From positions 186,001-250,000 of the forward strand of contig NZ_JACHJU010000006.1 in the NCBI RefSeq assembly GCF_014203795.1: a DNA stretch of 64,000 bases, written 5' to 3'. The translations under genes and the position numbers were made by a program. The DNA comes from Streptosporangium album (lineage in GTDB: Bacteria; Actinomycetota; Actinomycetes; Streptosporangiales; Streptosporangiaceae). Positions within the stretch are counted from its first letter, which is position 1. Every line of letters begins with the position of its first letter. The notes under the pieces were generated by a model, which saw only the letters and a list, made by a program, of their open reading frames with translations, did not search any database and was not told the DNA's origin. Positions 1 to 8,255 of the stretch are shown here, piece by piece.

Positions 1-469
1 GGCGGATCAGGGTGGAATGGGCGACGACGAGGATCCGCCCGCCGGGATCGGCGGTGACGAGGTCGCCGAGCCCCGCCATGGCGCGGGTCACGGCGTCGGG
101 GGGAGCCTCCCCGCCCGGGAAGTGGTCCCCGGAGGGGTCGGCCACGAACCGGTCGGCGACGTCGGGACGGTCCGCGCGGACGTCGGCCAGGGTGCGCCCC
201 TCGGCGATGCCGAAGTCGAGCTCGCGCAGCCTCGGGTCGACGGCGGGGGGCTGCCCGAGCGCCGCCGCCACCGGTGCGAGGGTCGCGACCGCACGTGAGA
301 GGTGTGAGCTGGCCAGGCTCGTGAATCCCTGGGACGGCGCCCATGCGGCCAGTGCCCGCGCCTGGTCCGTCCCGACGTCGTCGAGCCCGATGTCGCTGCG
401 GCCCGTGTAGCGGTTGGGATGGTGCCAGGAGGTCCGGCCGTGGCGGGCGAGGACGACGGTCGTGGTCAC
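1..469 (-). CDS. histidine phosphatase family protein (C-terminus outside window)
   Basis: This is a phosphoglycerate-mutase-like phosphatase. The N-terminus reads VTTTVVLARHGRTSW, with the phosphohistidine RHG motif in the first strand. A downstream VVAHSTLIR segment supplies the second catalytic histidine, and an LRELDFG segment supplies the usual Glu region. About 156 residues are visible before the window edge; the family is usually near 200. The GTG start overlaps the stop of the upstream sugar kinase (GTGA), so the two are translationally coupled. A phosphatase coupled to an FGGY kinase suggests a sugar-phosphate substrate, but that is inference; the sequence does not identify the substrate. 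Confidence 0.88.
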   Translation of the reverse strand, partial: MTTTVVLARHGRTSWHHPNRYTGRSDIGLDDVGTDQARALAAWAPSQGFTSLASSHLSRAVATLAPVAAALGQPPAVDPRLRELDFGIAEGRTLADVRADRPDVADRFVADPSGDHFPGGEAPPDAVTRAMAGLGDLVTADPGGRILVVAHSTLIR

Positions 470-1941
470 GGTTGCTCCTTGGCGTAGCGGGCGAGTCCGG
501 GGTCGAGATGGCCGCGGGCGGCCAACTCGTCGACGAAACCACCGTAGGCGTCGGCGAACCGCTCGGCGGCTCCGGACCGGGGCTCGACGGTCTCGGCGAT
601 GCGGACGAAGCGCTGGGACGTCGCGTAGAGGCGGCCGTCTCCGGCGGCGGCGAGGACGGCCATGCCGAACGCCGGTTCGGGGTTCGCCGGGAGACGTATC
701 GGCCGGCCCAGGATGTCCGCGCGCAGCTGTGTCCAGTATCGGCTGCGGACGGCGCCGCCGGTCACCGACAGCGGCCCGTCCACGTCGGCGCCGAGATGGC
801 GCAGCGTGGCGTAGGCGAGCCGTTCGACGAACGCGACGCCCTGCAGGACGGCGGCATACCGGTCGGCCTCGTCCACCGGGGTGCCGAGCTCGAAGCCCTC
901 CGCGTCCGGAGCGACGAAAGGGAATCGCTCGCCGCGGCCGAGCAGGGGATAGGCGATGCCTCCTGAGGGCTCGTACCGGGCGGCGGCCCGGTCGAGGGCG
1001 TCGCGGTCGACACTCGGGAACCGGCGTTCGAGGATGCCGGCGCCGACACTGGAGGCACCGCCGGGCAGCCAGCCGCCGTCGGGATGGCGGTGTGAGTAGA
1101 TCACGTTGGCCGGATCGACGATGCGGGTGGCGGTGACCCCCTTGAGGACGAGGGTCGTGCCGAGCACGGAGTTCCAGCTACCGGGGGCGAGCGCCCCGGC
1201 GGCGATCTGGGCGGCGCAGCCGTCGCTCATGCCCGCGAGCACCGGGATGCCGGCGGGCAGCCCGGTATGGTCCGCCCCAGACGCGGACACCGTGCCGAGC
1301 GGAGTGCCGGGCCGCACCACCGCGGGCAGGACCGCCTGGGGCAGGCCGAGCCTGCCGAGCGCCTCGGTGGGCCAGTCGAGGCCGTCGAGGTCGTATCCCG
1401 TCTTGAGCGCGTGACTCCAGTCGGTGGCGACGGGCCCGCCGACCAGGCGTTCGGCGAGGTGATCGGGGCAGTGGACCAACCGGACGCGCCCGGACTCCAG
1501 GTCGGCGCGTAGCGGGGCGGGACCGGTGCGCAGCAGGTGCACGAGCTTCGGCAGGGCCCATGACGGCTGCGTCGCGTAGCCGAGGGCGGCCGTCACGTCA
1601 GGCGCCTCGGCGGAGGCCCGGGCGTCGTCGTACATCAGCGCGGGGGTGCGGGGTACGCCGTCCGAGGCGTCGGCGAGCAGGAAGGTGCCGGAGGTGCCGC
1701 AGATCGCCACCCCGAGGACCGCCCGGGGATCGACGTCTTTCAGGGCCTGGCGGAACGCGCTGCCGAGCACCGCCCACCACTGCGCCGGGTCCTGCTCGTG
1801 CACGGCACCCGTGCGGTGGCTGGTCAGGCTTCCCGCGCCACGTCCGGCAACACGGCCGGTGTCGTCGACGAGGACGACCCGCAGGCTCTGAGTGCCGACG
1901 TCGACACCCGCCCACACCTGGGCTGGTTGGTCTGTGCGCAT
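466..1941 (-). CDS. FGGY-family carbohydrate kinase
   Basis: This is an ATP-dependent kinase of the xylulokinase/ribulokinase/glycerokinase superfamily (actin fold), 491 residues from the chosen ATG. The first phosphate-binding loop AGVDVGTQSLR lies at the N-terminus. An AGMSDGCAAQIAAGA segment mid-protein and a late LSVTGGAVRSRYWTQL match the conserved second-domain nucleotide-binding motifs. In-frame ATGs at 1977 and 1998 would add up to 19 residues with no family counterpart, so the start at 1941 is preferred, although no strong ribosome-binding site is visible. The gene is coupled to the histidine phosphatase and divergent from the phosphate-transporter genes. The sugar substrate is not evident. 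Confidence 0.9.
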   Translation of the reverse strand: MRTDQPAQVWAGVDVGTQSLRVVLVDDTGRVAGRGAGSLTSHRTGAVHEQDPAQWWAVLGSAFRQALKDVDPRAVLGVAICGTSGTFLLADASDGVPRTPALMYDDARASAEAPDVTAALGYATQPSWALPKLVHLLRTGPAPLRADLESGRVRLVHCPDHLAERLVGGPVATDWSHALKTGYDLDGLDWPTEALGRLGLPQAVLPAVVRPGTPLGTVSASGADHTGLPAGIPVLAGMSDGCAAQIAAGALAPGSWNSVLGTTLVLKGVTATRIVDPANVIYSHRHPDGGWLPGGASSVGAGILERRFPSVDRDALDRAAARYEPSGGIAYPLLGRGERFPFVAPDAEGFELGTPVDEADRYAAVLQGVAFVERLAYATLRHLGADVDGPLSVTGGAVRSRYWTQLRADILGRPIRLPANPEPAFGMAVLAAAGDGRLYATSQRFVRIAETVEPRSGAAERFADAYGGFVDELAARGHLDPGLARYAKEQP

Positions 1942-1985
1942 GAGAAGTCGCGGCCCCCGCTCGGACGGAAGAGTCATTAAGCGAT

Positions 1986-2120
1986 GTGAACTTAACATTG
2001 TTTACGGTAGAACTCCAGGCGTCCCCGTGTCAGAGCAGGTAGCCGAGGCACCGAATCTATCGATATTTGCGCTCTGATTCCGCTTTGATGTTGATAAGTA
2101 CAGGCAAATTAATGTTAACT
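1986..2120. promoter_or_regulatory. AT-rich divergent promoter with two opposed TTAACATT motifs
   Basis: The gap between the kinase and the PiT-like gene is markedly AT-richer than its surroundings. TTAACATT occurs at about 1992-1999 inside an imperfect palindrome (GTGAAC...GTTTAC). Its reverse complement AATGTTAA occurs at about 2111-2118. Two oppositely oriented copies flanking a divergent promoter look like an operator pair, for example for a DeoR- or LacI-type sugar regulator. Assigning it to a regulator is inference. Confidence 0.45.
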
Positions 2121-2175
2121 TGCGGCCGATACAACACAGATGGATGGGAAGAAGGCATACCCGATGGAGGTGGGG

Positions 2176-2817
2176 ATGGTGGTGACAGCTGTCTTCGCCG
2201 TGTTCACCGGATTCAACGACGCCGGTGCCCAGGTCGGCCTGGGCACCCGTGCCCGCGGGCTGCCTCCCCTGGTGGCGCTCGTCGCGGGCGCCGCCTGCCG
2301 TCTGGTGCGCGGTCTGCCGCACGTCGGCACGGCCGGTGTCCGGCTGCGATGGCTGCACACCGCGGCCTTCTCCGCCGGATGCGTCGCCTACGGCGCCAAC
2401 GACGGGCAGAAGGTTCTCGCCGTGTACTTCGCCACCCGCGACGGCGCGTTCCACGGTGCGGCGGACCTCGCACCGGTGCTCGTGCTGCTCGGCGGCTGCT
2501 TTCTCGTCGGTGGGCTGGCCGGGCTCCCCAAGCTCGCGGCCGGTCTGGGAGGCACGCTCACGCCCACGCGCACCGACACCCTCGTCGCCACGGAGTTCAC
2601 CGGCGCGGGCGTCGTTCTCGGCACCGCCGCGCTCGGCGCCCCGGTGAGCATGACCCAGTCTCTCGCCGGGGCGCTCATCGGCACCGGTCTCGCTCGCGGC
2701 GCCCGCCGCGTGCGATGGCGCGGCGTCCTCGCCCTGGGCCGGGCCTGGCTGTTGACGCTACCGCTCGCCTACGGGCTCGCCGCGCTCACCCACGCCGCGA
2801 TCGGAGTGCTGAGATGA
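2176..2817 (+). CDS. PiT-family phosphate transporter-like protein with internal deletion
   Basis: This is a membrane protein of the inorganic phosphate transporter (PiT/PHO4) family, about 213 residues. It keeps the first signature (FTGFNDAGAQ), the second signature (AYGANDGQK) and the C-terminal GAPVSMTQSLAG helix. PiT proteins usually exceed 330 residues. The first repeat runs directly from LVALVAGAA into CRLVRGL, so roughly 100 residues covering the middle helices and the usual PSSSSH segment are missing in frame. The start at 2176 is preferred because GGAGG lies 5 bases upstream; ATGs at 2140 and 2164 are alternatives. It precedes a DUF47/PhoU-like gene, the usual partner of PiT transporters. 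Function is doubtful because of the deletion. Confidence 0.72.
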   Translation: MVVTAVFAVFTGFNDAGAQVGLGTRARGLPPLVALVAGAACRLVRGLPHVGTAGVRLRWLHTAAFSAGCVAYGANDGQKVLAVYFATRDGAFHGAADLAPVLVLLGGCFLVGGLAGLPKLAAGLGGTLTPTRTDTLVATEFTGAGVVLGTAALGAPVSMTQSLAGALIGTGLARGARRVRWRGVLALGRAWLLTLPLAYGLAALTHAAIGVLR

Positions 2818-2842
2818 CCCGGGCACGTGCGGGGGCGCGGCT

Positions 2843-3475
2843 GTGAGCCCCGGACGCGTACGCCGTGTCCTGCGCGACCTGTCCGGCCGTACCGACCGGA
2901 CGCTCGCGGGTCTCGTGGTCGCCCAGCTACGCGCCGCCGCCCGCGGTGTGGTGCTCGCCCGCGCCGCCGTCGACGGTGATCTGCGTCCCGCGGAGGCCCG
3001 CCGCCGCATGGCCCTCGTCGAGCACGAGGGCGATGCCGACCGGGCGCGGCTCATCACCCGGCTGCGCCGTAGCGTGACCTCCCCCGTCGACCGCGAGGAC
3101 CTGTTCCGGCTCTCCCGCAGCGTGGACGACATCCTCGACGCCCTGCGTGACTTCGTCCGCGAGGTGGATCTCTACGAGGCCTCGCCCGACCCTCTGCACG
3201 GACCGGTGCTGGCCGCTCTCGCCGACGGCGTCGGCCGGCTCACCGCCGCGGTCGAGCTTCTCGCCGACCGGCCACAGGCCGCCGCCGACGCGGCGCTGCA
3301 CGCGAAGAAAGGAGGTGTGCGTCCCGCGTACCAGCAGGCCGTCGCGGTCCTGCTCACCCGACCGGAACCGTCCCTCACCTCACTGCTCCTGCTCAACCGG
3401 CTCGATACCGCGGGGGCGCACCTCGCCGCCGCGGCCGACGCCCTCGCCGACGGCGTCGTCAAACGTTTCCAGTGA
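2843..3475 (+). CDS. DUF47/PhoU-like phosphate transport accessory protein
   Basis: This 210-residue, helix-rich protein resembles the DUF47 (PhoU-related) family, cytoplasmic partners and regulators of PiT transporters. The typical features are a charged helical pattern with ARRRMALVEHEGDADRAR, the SPVDREDLFRLSRSVDDILD segment (family pattern near PfDREDi..L....DDilD) and a C-terminal helix pair. It starts at GTG, 25 bases after the PiT-like gene on the same strand, so the two are probably cotranscribed. No metal-binding or catalytic role is visible. Confidence 0.82.
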   Translation: MSPGRVRRVLRDLSGRTDRTLAGLVVAQLRAAARGVVLARAAVDGDLRPAEARRRMALVEHEGDADRARLITRLRRSVTSPVDREDLFRLSRSVDDILDALRDFVREVDLYEASPDPLHGPVLAALADGVGRLTAAVELLADRPQAAADAALHAKKGGVRPAYQQAVAVLLTRPEPSLTSLLLLNRLDTAGAHLAAAADALADGVVKRFQ

Positions 3476-3488
3476 CGGAGATCCCCCC

Positions 3489-4469
3489 ATGCCGACACGA
3501 CGTACCTTCCTGATCGGCGGTGCCGTGACAGGCGCCGTGCTCCTCGCGGCTCGCCCCGCCGCCGCGGCCACCGTGCCGCGGGCCGCCCGTTTCGACTGTG
3601 CCGCACCAGGTGCGCGGCTGCTTGGAGATGTGCCCCTGCACGACGTGACCGTCATGCAGTCGTTCGCGTTCGACGACGTCAACGGTCACCTCTACGTCGT
3701 CCAGCTCATGGCCGGTGGCCTGCAGCTGCCCGGCGAGCCCGAGCCCGTCAGCGGCGCGGTGCGCGCCAAGAACGGCGACCTGTGCCTCACCCGGCTCGAC
3801 CGCGACGGCCGCGAGACCGGCCACATGTATCTGCTCGGTTTCGGACACGGAGTGCAGATCGGCGCGGAGCCCCAGGGGCGGGACACGTTCCTGTGGACCG
3901 AGGTCGACTCGGTCTCCGACGACGGTGTCAGCGGCTGGGGCTCCCGGCTGTGCCGGTTCCCGTTCGTCGACGGCTCCGTTCTCACCCCGGACTCTCCCGG
4001 CCTCGTACGGCACGTCCCCGTGCCCGGCGCGGACCGCACGACCTGTGGCATCGACCCCGTCAACCGCCGGCTGGTCATGCGGCACCGCGTCGACGGAGCG
4101 TTCCGCTACGCGCTGTACGACCTGAAGGACGTCCGGCGCCACCGGTACGACCCGCTCGCCGTGGTCGCCCAGCCGGAGCTGACGTACTCCTTCCAGGGAT
4201 ACGCGACCTACGGGTCGTACCTGTACCTCCTGGAGGGAACGTCCGGTGCGGCGCCCGGGAACACGTATCTGACCTGCGTCGACTGGCGGACGGGAGCGGT
4301 CGTCGACCGGCAGTTCGTGACAGACGGCGCGGAGGTCGAATTCCGTGAGCCGGAGGGCATGGCGATCCAGGTCGCCGGCCCGAAGGAGGTGCGGCTCTGC
4401 TTCGGATTCGCCTCGGGGGTCGCCGGCGCCCGGCGGGCCAACGTGTACTACAAGGACGCGCTGATCTGA
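3489..4469 (+). CDS. Tat-exported protein related to teichoic acid biosynthesis protein C
   Basis: This 326-residue protein begins with a twin-arginine signal (MPTRRTFLIGG, a hydrophobic stretch, then an AAAA cleavage region around residue 27). The mature part has repeated beta-strand blades such as MQSFAFDDVNGHLYVVQ, GDLCLTRLDRDG and SFQGYATYGSYLYLLEG. These resemble actinobacterial beta-propeller proteins annotated as teichoic acid biosynthesis protein C or phage baseplate-like; the biochemical role of that family is not firmly established. GGAG lies 8 bases before the ATG and the gene closely follows the DUF47 gene, so it probably belongs to the same phosphate-related operon. A 22-bp hairpin terminator follows. 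Confidence 0.72.
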   Translation: MPTRRTFLIGGAVTGAVLLAARPAAAATVPRAARFDCAAPGARLLGDVPLHDVTVMQSFAFDDVNGHLYVVQLMAGGLQLPGEPEPVSGAVRAKNGDLCLTRLDRDGRETGHMYLLGFGHGVQIGAEPQGRDTFLWTEVDSVSDDGVSGWGSRLCRFPFVDGSVLTPDSPGLVRHVPVPGADRTTCGIDPVNRRLVMRHRVDGAFRYALYDLKDVRRHRYDPLAVVAQPELTYSFQGYATYGSYLYLLEGTSGAAPGNTYLTCVDWRTGAVVDRQFVTDGAEVEFREPEGMAIQVAGPKEVRLCFGFASGVAGARRANVYYKDALI

Positions 4470-4475
4470 CCCCGC

Positions 4476-4526
4476 GTGCCGGGCGGCCGCGTCGCGGAAC
4501 ACCTCCGCGACGCGGCCGCCCGGCAC
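4476..4526. terminator. bidirectional hairpin terminator, 22-bp perfect stem
   Basis: Arms 4476-4497 and 4505-4526 are perfectly complementary around a 7-base loop. It lies 7 bases after the Tat-protein stop, between two convergent genes. There is no U-tract, as is common in high-GC actinomycetes. Confidence 0.85.
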
Positions 4527-4586
4527 GGCTCCCGCTCCGGCCCGGAGGTCCCGGGCGGGAGCGGGAGCGGGAGCCGGAACCGCGCC

Positions 4587-5945
4587 CTACCGGTCGGCTT
4601 TGGACCTGCGCCGCAACGATGCGAGAACCCCCGCCGTGTCGGCGACGCCGTAGCCGTAGTCGTAGTCGAATCCGACGTCGCTGCGGTCGTCGGCGGTGCG
4701 GCGGAGCAGGGCGCGCAGTTGGGCGGGGGAGAGACGGGAGGAGGGCCAGCGGGTGCGGATGGCCGCGACCAGGCCCGCGGCGACGGGGCAGGCGGCAGAG
4801 GTCCCCGAGTCGGGCTCGCCGTCGCCGAATGCCTTGGACCCGGAGAAGTGGGTGTAGAAGCAGATGTCCGGCTTGCGGAGGGTGAGGCGGCCGGGGCCCT
4901 GGGAGGAGTATCCGACCCGCTCGCCGCGGGTGTCCACGCCGCCGATGGACAGCACGCCCGTGTGGGAGTTGGCGCCCGTGATCGGGCGGTCCGGATACGC
5001 GCACCGGCCGTCCTTGCACTCGCGCCCGCAGTTTCCGGCGGCGAACAGCACGTCGGCGCCCGCCTGCTCCAGGCTGGCGACGATCAGGTTGAACGGGTGG
5101 GCCGGGTTGTCGGAGTAGTTGCCGGGGTGGCCGACGGGGAAGTCCCAGCGGGGCGAGAAGGAGCCCCAGCTGTTGCTGACCACCAGGGACCGTGACTCCA
5201 CGGGCTGGCCCGCAAGGACGGTGCGCAGGTGGGAGAACGCCGCGACCGCGTCCGAGAGCAGGCCGTCCAGGGCCGAGCCGCCGGGGCGCTGGGAGAGCAG
5301 CACGGGAACGTCGATCAGCGTCGCCCGCGGGGCGGCGATCAGCGTGTCGAACGCGCACATCGTGCCGTGGTTGACCGGGAACTCGCCCGGCCTGCCGGTG
5401 ACCCCGTCGGGGTTCCAGCTCCGCTCCTTGTCCAGGACCAGGTCCCGCCCGAGACGGCGGGTCACGTGGGCGGCGTTGATGCCGGTGTCCAGGATCGCCA
5501 GGGCGACGCCCGCCCCGTCCAGTCCCTCCGCGTGCAGTTCCGTGACGTGCAGCAGCCGCTCCACGTCGTGCCAGTCGCCCACCGGGGCGTCGCCGCCACA
5601 GGTGAGGTTCGACTCGATGACCGGGTCGGCGAACACGCCCACGACGTCGTTGCGGAGGGCGGGCAGCAGGGTGAGCCGGGTGGACACCTCGTCGTCGGAG
5701 ATCTCCCCCCGGACGATGACCGAGGCGTCGTCGGGGGCGAGGGAGAAGGTCAGCACCTGGTTCAGGGAGAGGGGGTCGCCTCCGGCCGCGGGCACCGGGC
5801 GGGGCACGGCGACCGGGGTGAAGGAGGCGTCCAGGACGACCCCGGGCAGGCCGTCGGCGACGTCGGCCGTCGTCGCGGTCACGTCGGGATCGGCGACCGC
5901 CGCGACGACGTCCGGAGAGGGGCGGAGCTGGATCAGGACCCGCAT
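4587..5945 (-). CDS. S8 (subtilisin) family serine peptidase, apparently not secreted
   Basis: This 452-residue subtilase carries the complete triad: Asp in AILDTGI (about residue 153), His in VNHGTMCAFD (about 193) and Ser in SGTSAACPVAAG (about 383), with the oxyanion Asn in LFAAGNCG (about 305). About 145 N-terminal residues precede the catalytic domain. No signal peptide or membrane segment is visible, unlike most actinomycete subtilases, so a cytoplasmic role is inferred. The start at 5945 is chosen because the protein then begins MRVLIQLRPSP; an ATG at 5993 would add a low-complexity tail. CxxxC-type cysteines occur near residue 305-315. It converges with the phosphate operon. Confidence 0.87.
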   Translation of the reverse strand: MRVLIQLRPSPDVVAAVADPDVTATTADVADGLPGVVLDASFTPVAVPRPVPAAGGDPLSLNQVLTFSLAPDDASVIVRGEISDDEVSTRLTLLPALRNDVVGVFADPVIESNLTCGGDAPVGDWHDVERLLHVTELHAEGLDGAGVALAILDTGINAAHVTRRLGRDLVLDKERSWNPDGVTGRPGEFPVNHGTMCAFDTLIAAPRATLIDVPVLLSQRPGGSALDGLLSDAVAAFSHLRTVLAGQPVESRSLVVSNSWGSFSPRWDFPVGHPGNYSDNPAHPFNLIVASLEQAGADVLFAAGNCGRECKDGRCAYPDRPITGANSHTGVLSIGGVDTRGERVGYSSQGPGRLTLRKPDICFYTHFSGSKAFGDGEPDSGTSAACPVAAGLVAAIRTRWPSSRLSPAQLRALLRRTADDRSDVGFDYDYGYGVADTAGVLASLRRRSKADR

Positions 5946-6116
5946 GGTGCACCACCAGGTTCGGGGGGAACGGACTCCACCACGTTCCTTCATTCACCCG
6001 GATCGCGTCCACCCATTCAAATCATCACGCATCGGCATTCACCTTCTTTGACCCGTGCAAATCGCTGACAGGTATTTCCTTCCCCGGCGGCGGGGCGATC
6101 ACTAGCGTTGAGTGGC

Positions 6117-8162
6117 ATGACCGCAGCGGCCAAGACGACGCCACATCCCCCTCCCGACGCCCCGTCCACGCACTGGCTGGGCACCCGGCCGAGGCTGATC
6201 GTGGCCAGCGCCTTCATGCTCTTCCTGGAGCTGGCGTTGATCCGGTGGACCGGATCGAACATCGTGCATTTGAGCTATTTCACAAACTTTGTCCTGCTCG
6301 GTTCGTTCCTCGGAATCGGGCTCGGCTTCCTGCGGGTGGGGCGCACGACGCGACCTCCGTACTATTCGCCGATCACGCTGGCCATCCTGGTGCTGGTCAT
6401 CCTGTTCTTCCCGGTCACCGTGGACCGGCAGACCGAAGGCGTTCTGTACTGGACCAGCCTGAACACCGACGGCCCGCCGCCGTGGCTGATCCTGCCGGTG
6501 ATCTTCGCGGCGGCGGCGATCGTGCTGATGGGCCCGGCCGAGCTGGTCGGGCGCTGCTTCCCCGAGCTGGACCGCCTGGAGGCCTACCGCTACGACCTGC
6601 TGGGCAGCCTCACCGGCATCGCGCTGTTCACCGGGCTGTCGTTCCTCAGCGCGCCCCCCGTCGTGTGGGGGACGGTCGCCGCGGCCGCCTACCTGGTGCT
6701 GCTGTGGCCGCGCACGGCCGTCGGGCGGATCGCGCTGGCCGTTCCCTCGCTGGTCGTCGTCGGGGCGCTCGCGGTGGAGACGCTGACGGCGGGGGCGCTG
6801 TGGTCGCCCTACTACAAGGTGACCTACAACCGGCAGGACTACGGCGGCGTCCCGGTGATGGACATCCAGGTCAACGGCATCCCGCACCAGCAGGCCATGC
6901 CGGCCGCCAACCGGCTGGAGTGGGAGCGGCAGTACGCGCTGCCGTACGAGCGGGCGGCGGCGCAGAAGCTGGACGACGTCCTGATCGTCGGCGCGGGCAG
7001 CGGGACCGATGTGGCGATCGCGCTGTCCAAGGGCGCCAAGCACGTCGACGCGGTGGAGATCGACCCCAAGCTCCACGAGCTCGGCGAGACCTACCATCCG
7101 GACCGGCCCTACGCGGACCCCCGCGTCACCACCGTGGTCACCGACGGCCGCGCGTTCCTGGAGGGCGCCTCCGGGAAGTACGACCTCATCCTCTTCGCGC
7201 TGCCCGACTCCCTCACCCTGGTCTCCGGGGCGAGCTCGCTGCGGCTGGAGAGCTACCTGTTCACCCAGCAGGCCATGGAGGCGGCCAGGGACCACCTCAA
7301 GCCCGGCGGCACCTTCTCGATGTACAACTACTACCGGGAGAGCTGGCTGGTGGACCGGCTCGCCGCCACCGTGCAGGCCGCCTTCGGGCACAAGCCGTGC
7401 GTGGACATCGTCAGCCAGACCGGCCAGCAGGCCGTGATCACCGCGGGTCTCACCCCCCAGACCCAGAGCTGCGGCGCCGAGTGGGCCGGCGCGACCGCCG
7501 GCACCCCGCCGCCGACCGGGGACGACCGGCCGTTCCTCTACCTGAAGGACCGGACGGTCCCGGCGATCTACGTCATCACCCTCGGCCTCATCCTGATCGT
7601 GAGCCTGCTCGCGGTCCGGCTGGTCGCCGGGCCGTACGCCCGGATGCGCCCCTACGCCGACCTGTTCCTGCTGGGCGTGGCGTTCCTGCTGCTGGAGACC
7701 AAGAGCGTGACCGGGTTCGCGCTGCTGTTCGGGACGACCTGGGTGGTGAACGCGATCGTGTTCGCCGGGGTGCTGGTCGCGGTGCTCGCCGCGGTGGAGG
7801 TGACGCGCCGCTTCAGGGTCCCGCCCCTGCCCGTCATGTACGGCGTGCTCCTCGGCGGCCTGGTCCTGGCCTGGCTGGTGCCCAACTCCTGGCTGCTGGG
7901 CCTGCCGCTGCCGCTGCGGGCGGTGGTCGCCGTGTCCGTGGCGTTCCTGCCGATCTTCGCGGCCAACGTGGTGTTCGCCAAGCGCTTCGCCGGCTCGGCC
8001 GACGGCACGACCGCCTTCGGCGCCAACCTGCTGGGCGCGATGGTCGGCGGCTGCCTGGAGTATCTGGCGCTGGTCATCGGTTACCAGGCGCTGCTGATCG
8101 TGGCGGGTCTGCTCTACCTGGGGGCCTTCGTGCTGCTTCCCCGGAGCGCCAGGGCCGCCTGA
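6117..8162 (+). CDS. membrane-embedded spermidine synthase-like protein
   Basis: This protein of about 681 residues has three parts: an N-terminal block of about six to seven hydrophobic helices, a central spermine/spermidine-synthase-like Rossmann domain, and a C-terminal block of about six helices. The SAM-type fold is clear: VLIVGAGSGTDVAIAL, then the acidic residue in VEIDPK, then VVTDGRAFL and LILFALPDS. The usual polyamine-binding residues are not clearly conserved, so polyamine synthesis should not be assumed. Fused membrane forms like this are widespread in bacteria with unclear substrates. The ATG at 6117 is preferred over the in-frame TTG at 6108. The gene is divergent from the S8 peptidase and ends at a strong terminator. 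Confidence 0.82.
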   Translation: MTAAAKTTPHPPPDAPSTHWLGTRPRLIVASAFMLFLELALIRWTGSNIVHLSYFTNFVLLGSFLGIGLGFLRVGRTTRPPYYSPITLAILVLVILFFPVTVDRQTEGVLYWTSLNTDGPPPWLILPVIFAAAAIVLMGPAELVGRCFPELDRLEAYRYDLLGSLTGIALFTGLSFLSAPPVVWGTVAAAAYLVLLWPRTAVGRIALAVPSLVVVGALAVETLTAGALWSPYYKVTYNRQDYGGVPVMDIQVNGIPHQQAMPAANRLEWERQYALPYERAAAQKLDDVLIVGAGSGTDVAIALSKGAKHVDAVEIDPKLHELGETYHPDRPYADPRVTTVVTDGRAFLEGASGKYDLILFALPDSLTLVSGASSLRLESYLFTQQAMEAARDHLKPGGTFSMYNYYRESWLVDRLAATVQAAFGHKPCVDIVSQTGQQAVITAGLTPQTQSCGAEWAGATAGTPPPTGDDRPFLYLKDRTVPAIYVITLGLILIVSLLAVRLVAGPYARMRPYADLFLLGVAFLLLETKSVTGFALLFGTTWVVNAIVFAGVLVAVLAAVEVTRRFRVPPLPVMYGVLLGGLVLAWLVPNSWLLGLPLPLRAVVAVSVAFLPIFAANVVFAKRFAGSADGTTAFGANLLGAMVGGCLEYLALVIGYQALLIVAGLLYLGAFVLLPRSARAA

Positions 8163-8195
8163 ACATGACCGAGGCCGGCTGAGGGCGGTCCGGAC

Positions 8196-8238
8196 AAGGC
8201 CGTGGCCCGGCTCCGCGAGGGAGCCGGGCCACGGCCTT
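8196..8238. terminator. bidirectional hairpin terminator, 19-bp perfect stem
   Basis: Arms 8196-8214 and 8220-8238 pair perfectly around a 5-base loop (GCGAG). The AA and TT at the stem ends make it work in both directions between two convergent genes. Confidence 0.9.
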
Positions 8239-8255
8239 CTGTCAGGCGGGGCGGG

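Noticed and set aside
4075-6012. 645-codon minus-strand frame over the S8 peptidase
   Set aside because: Arg/Pro/Gly-rich shadow in another frame; the peptidase frame holds the full catalytic triad.
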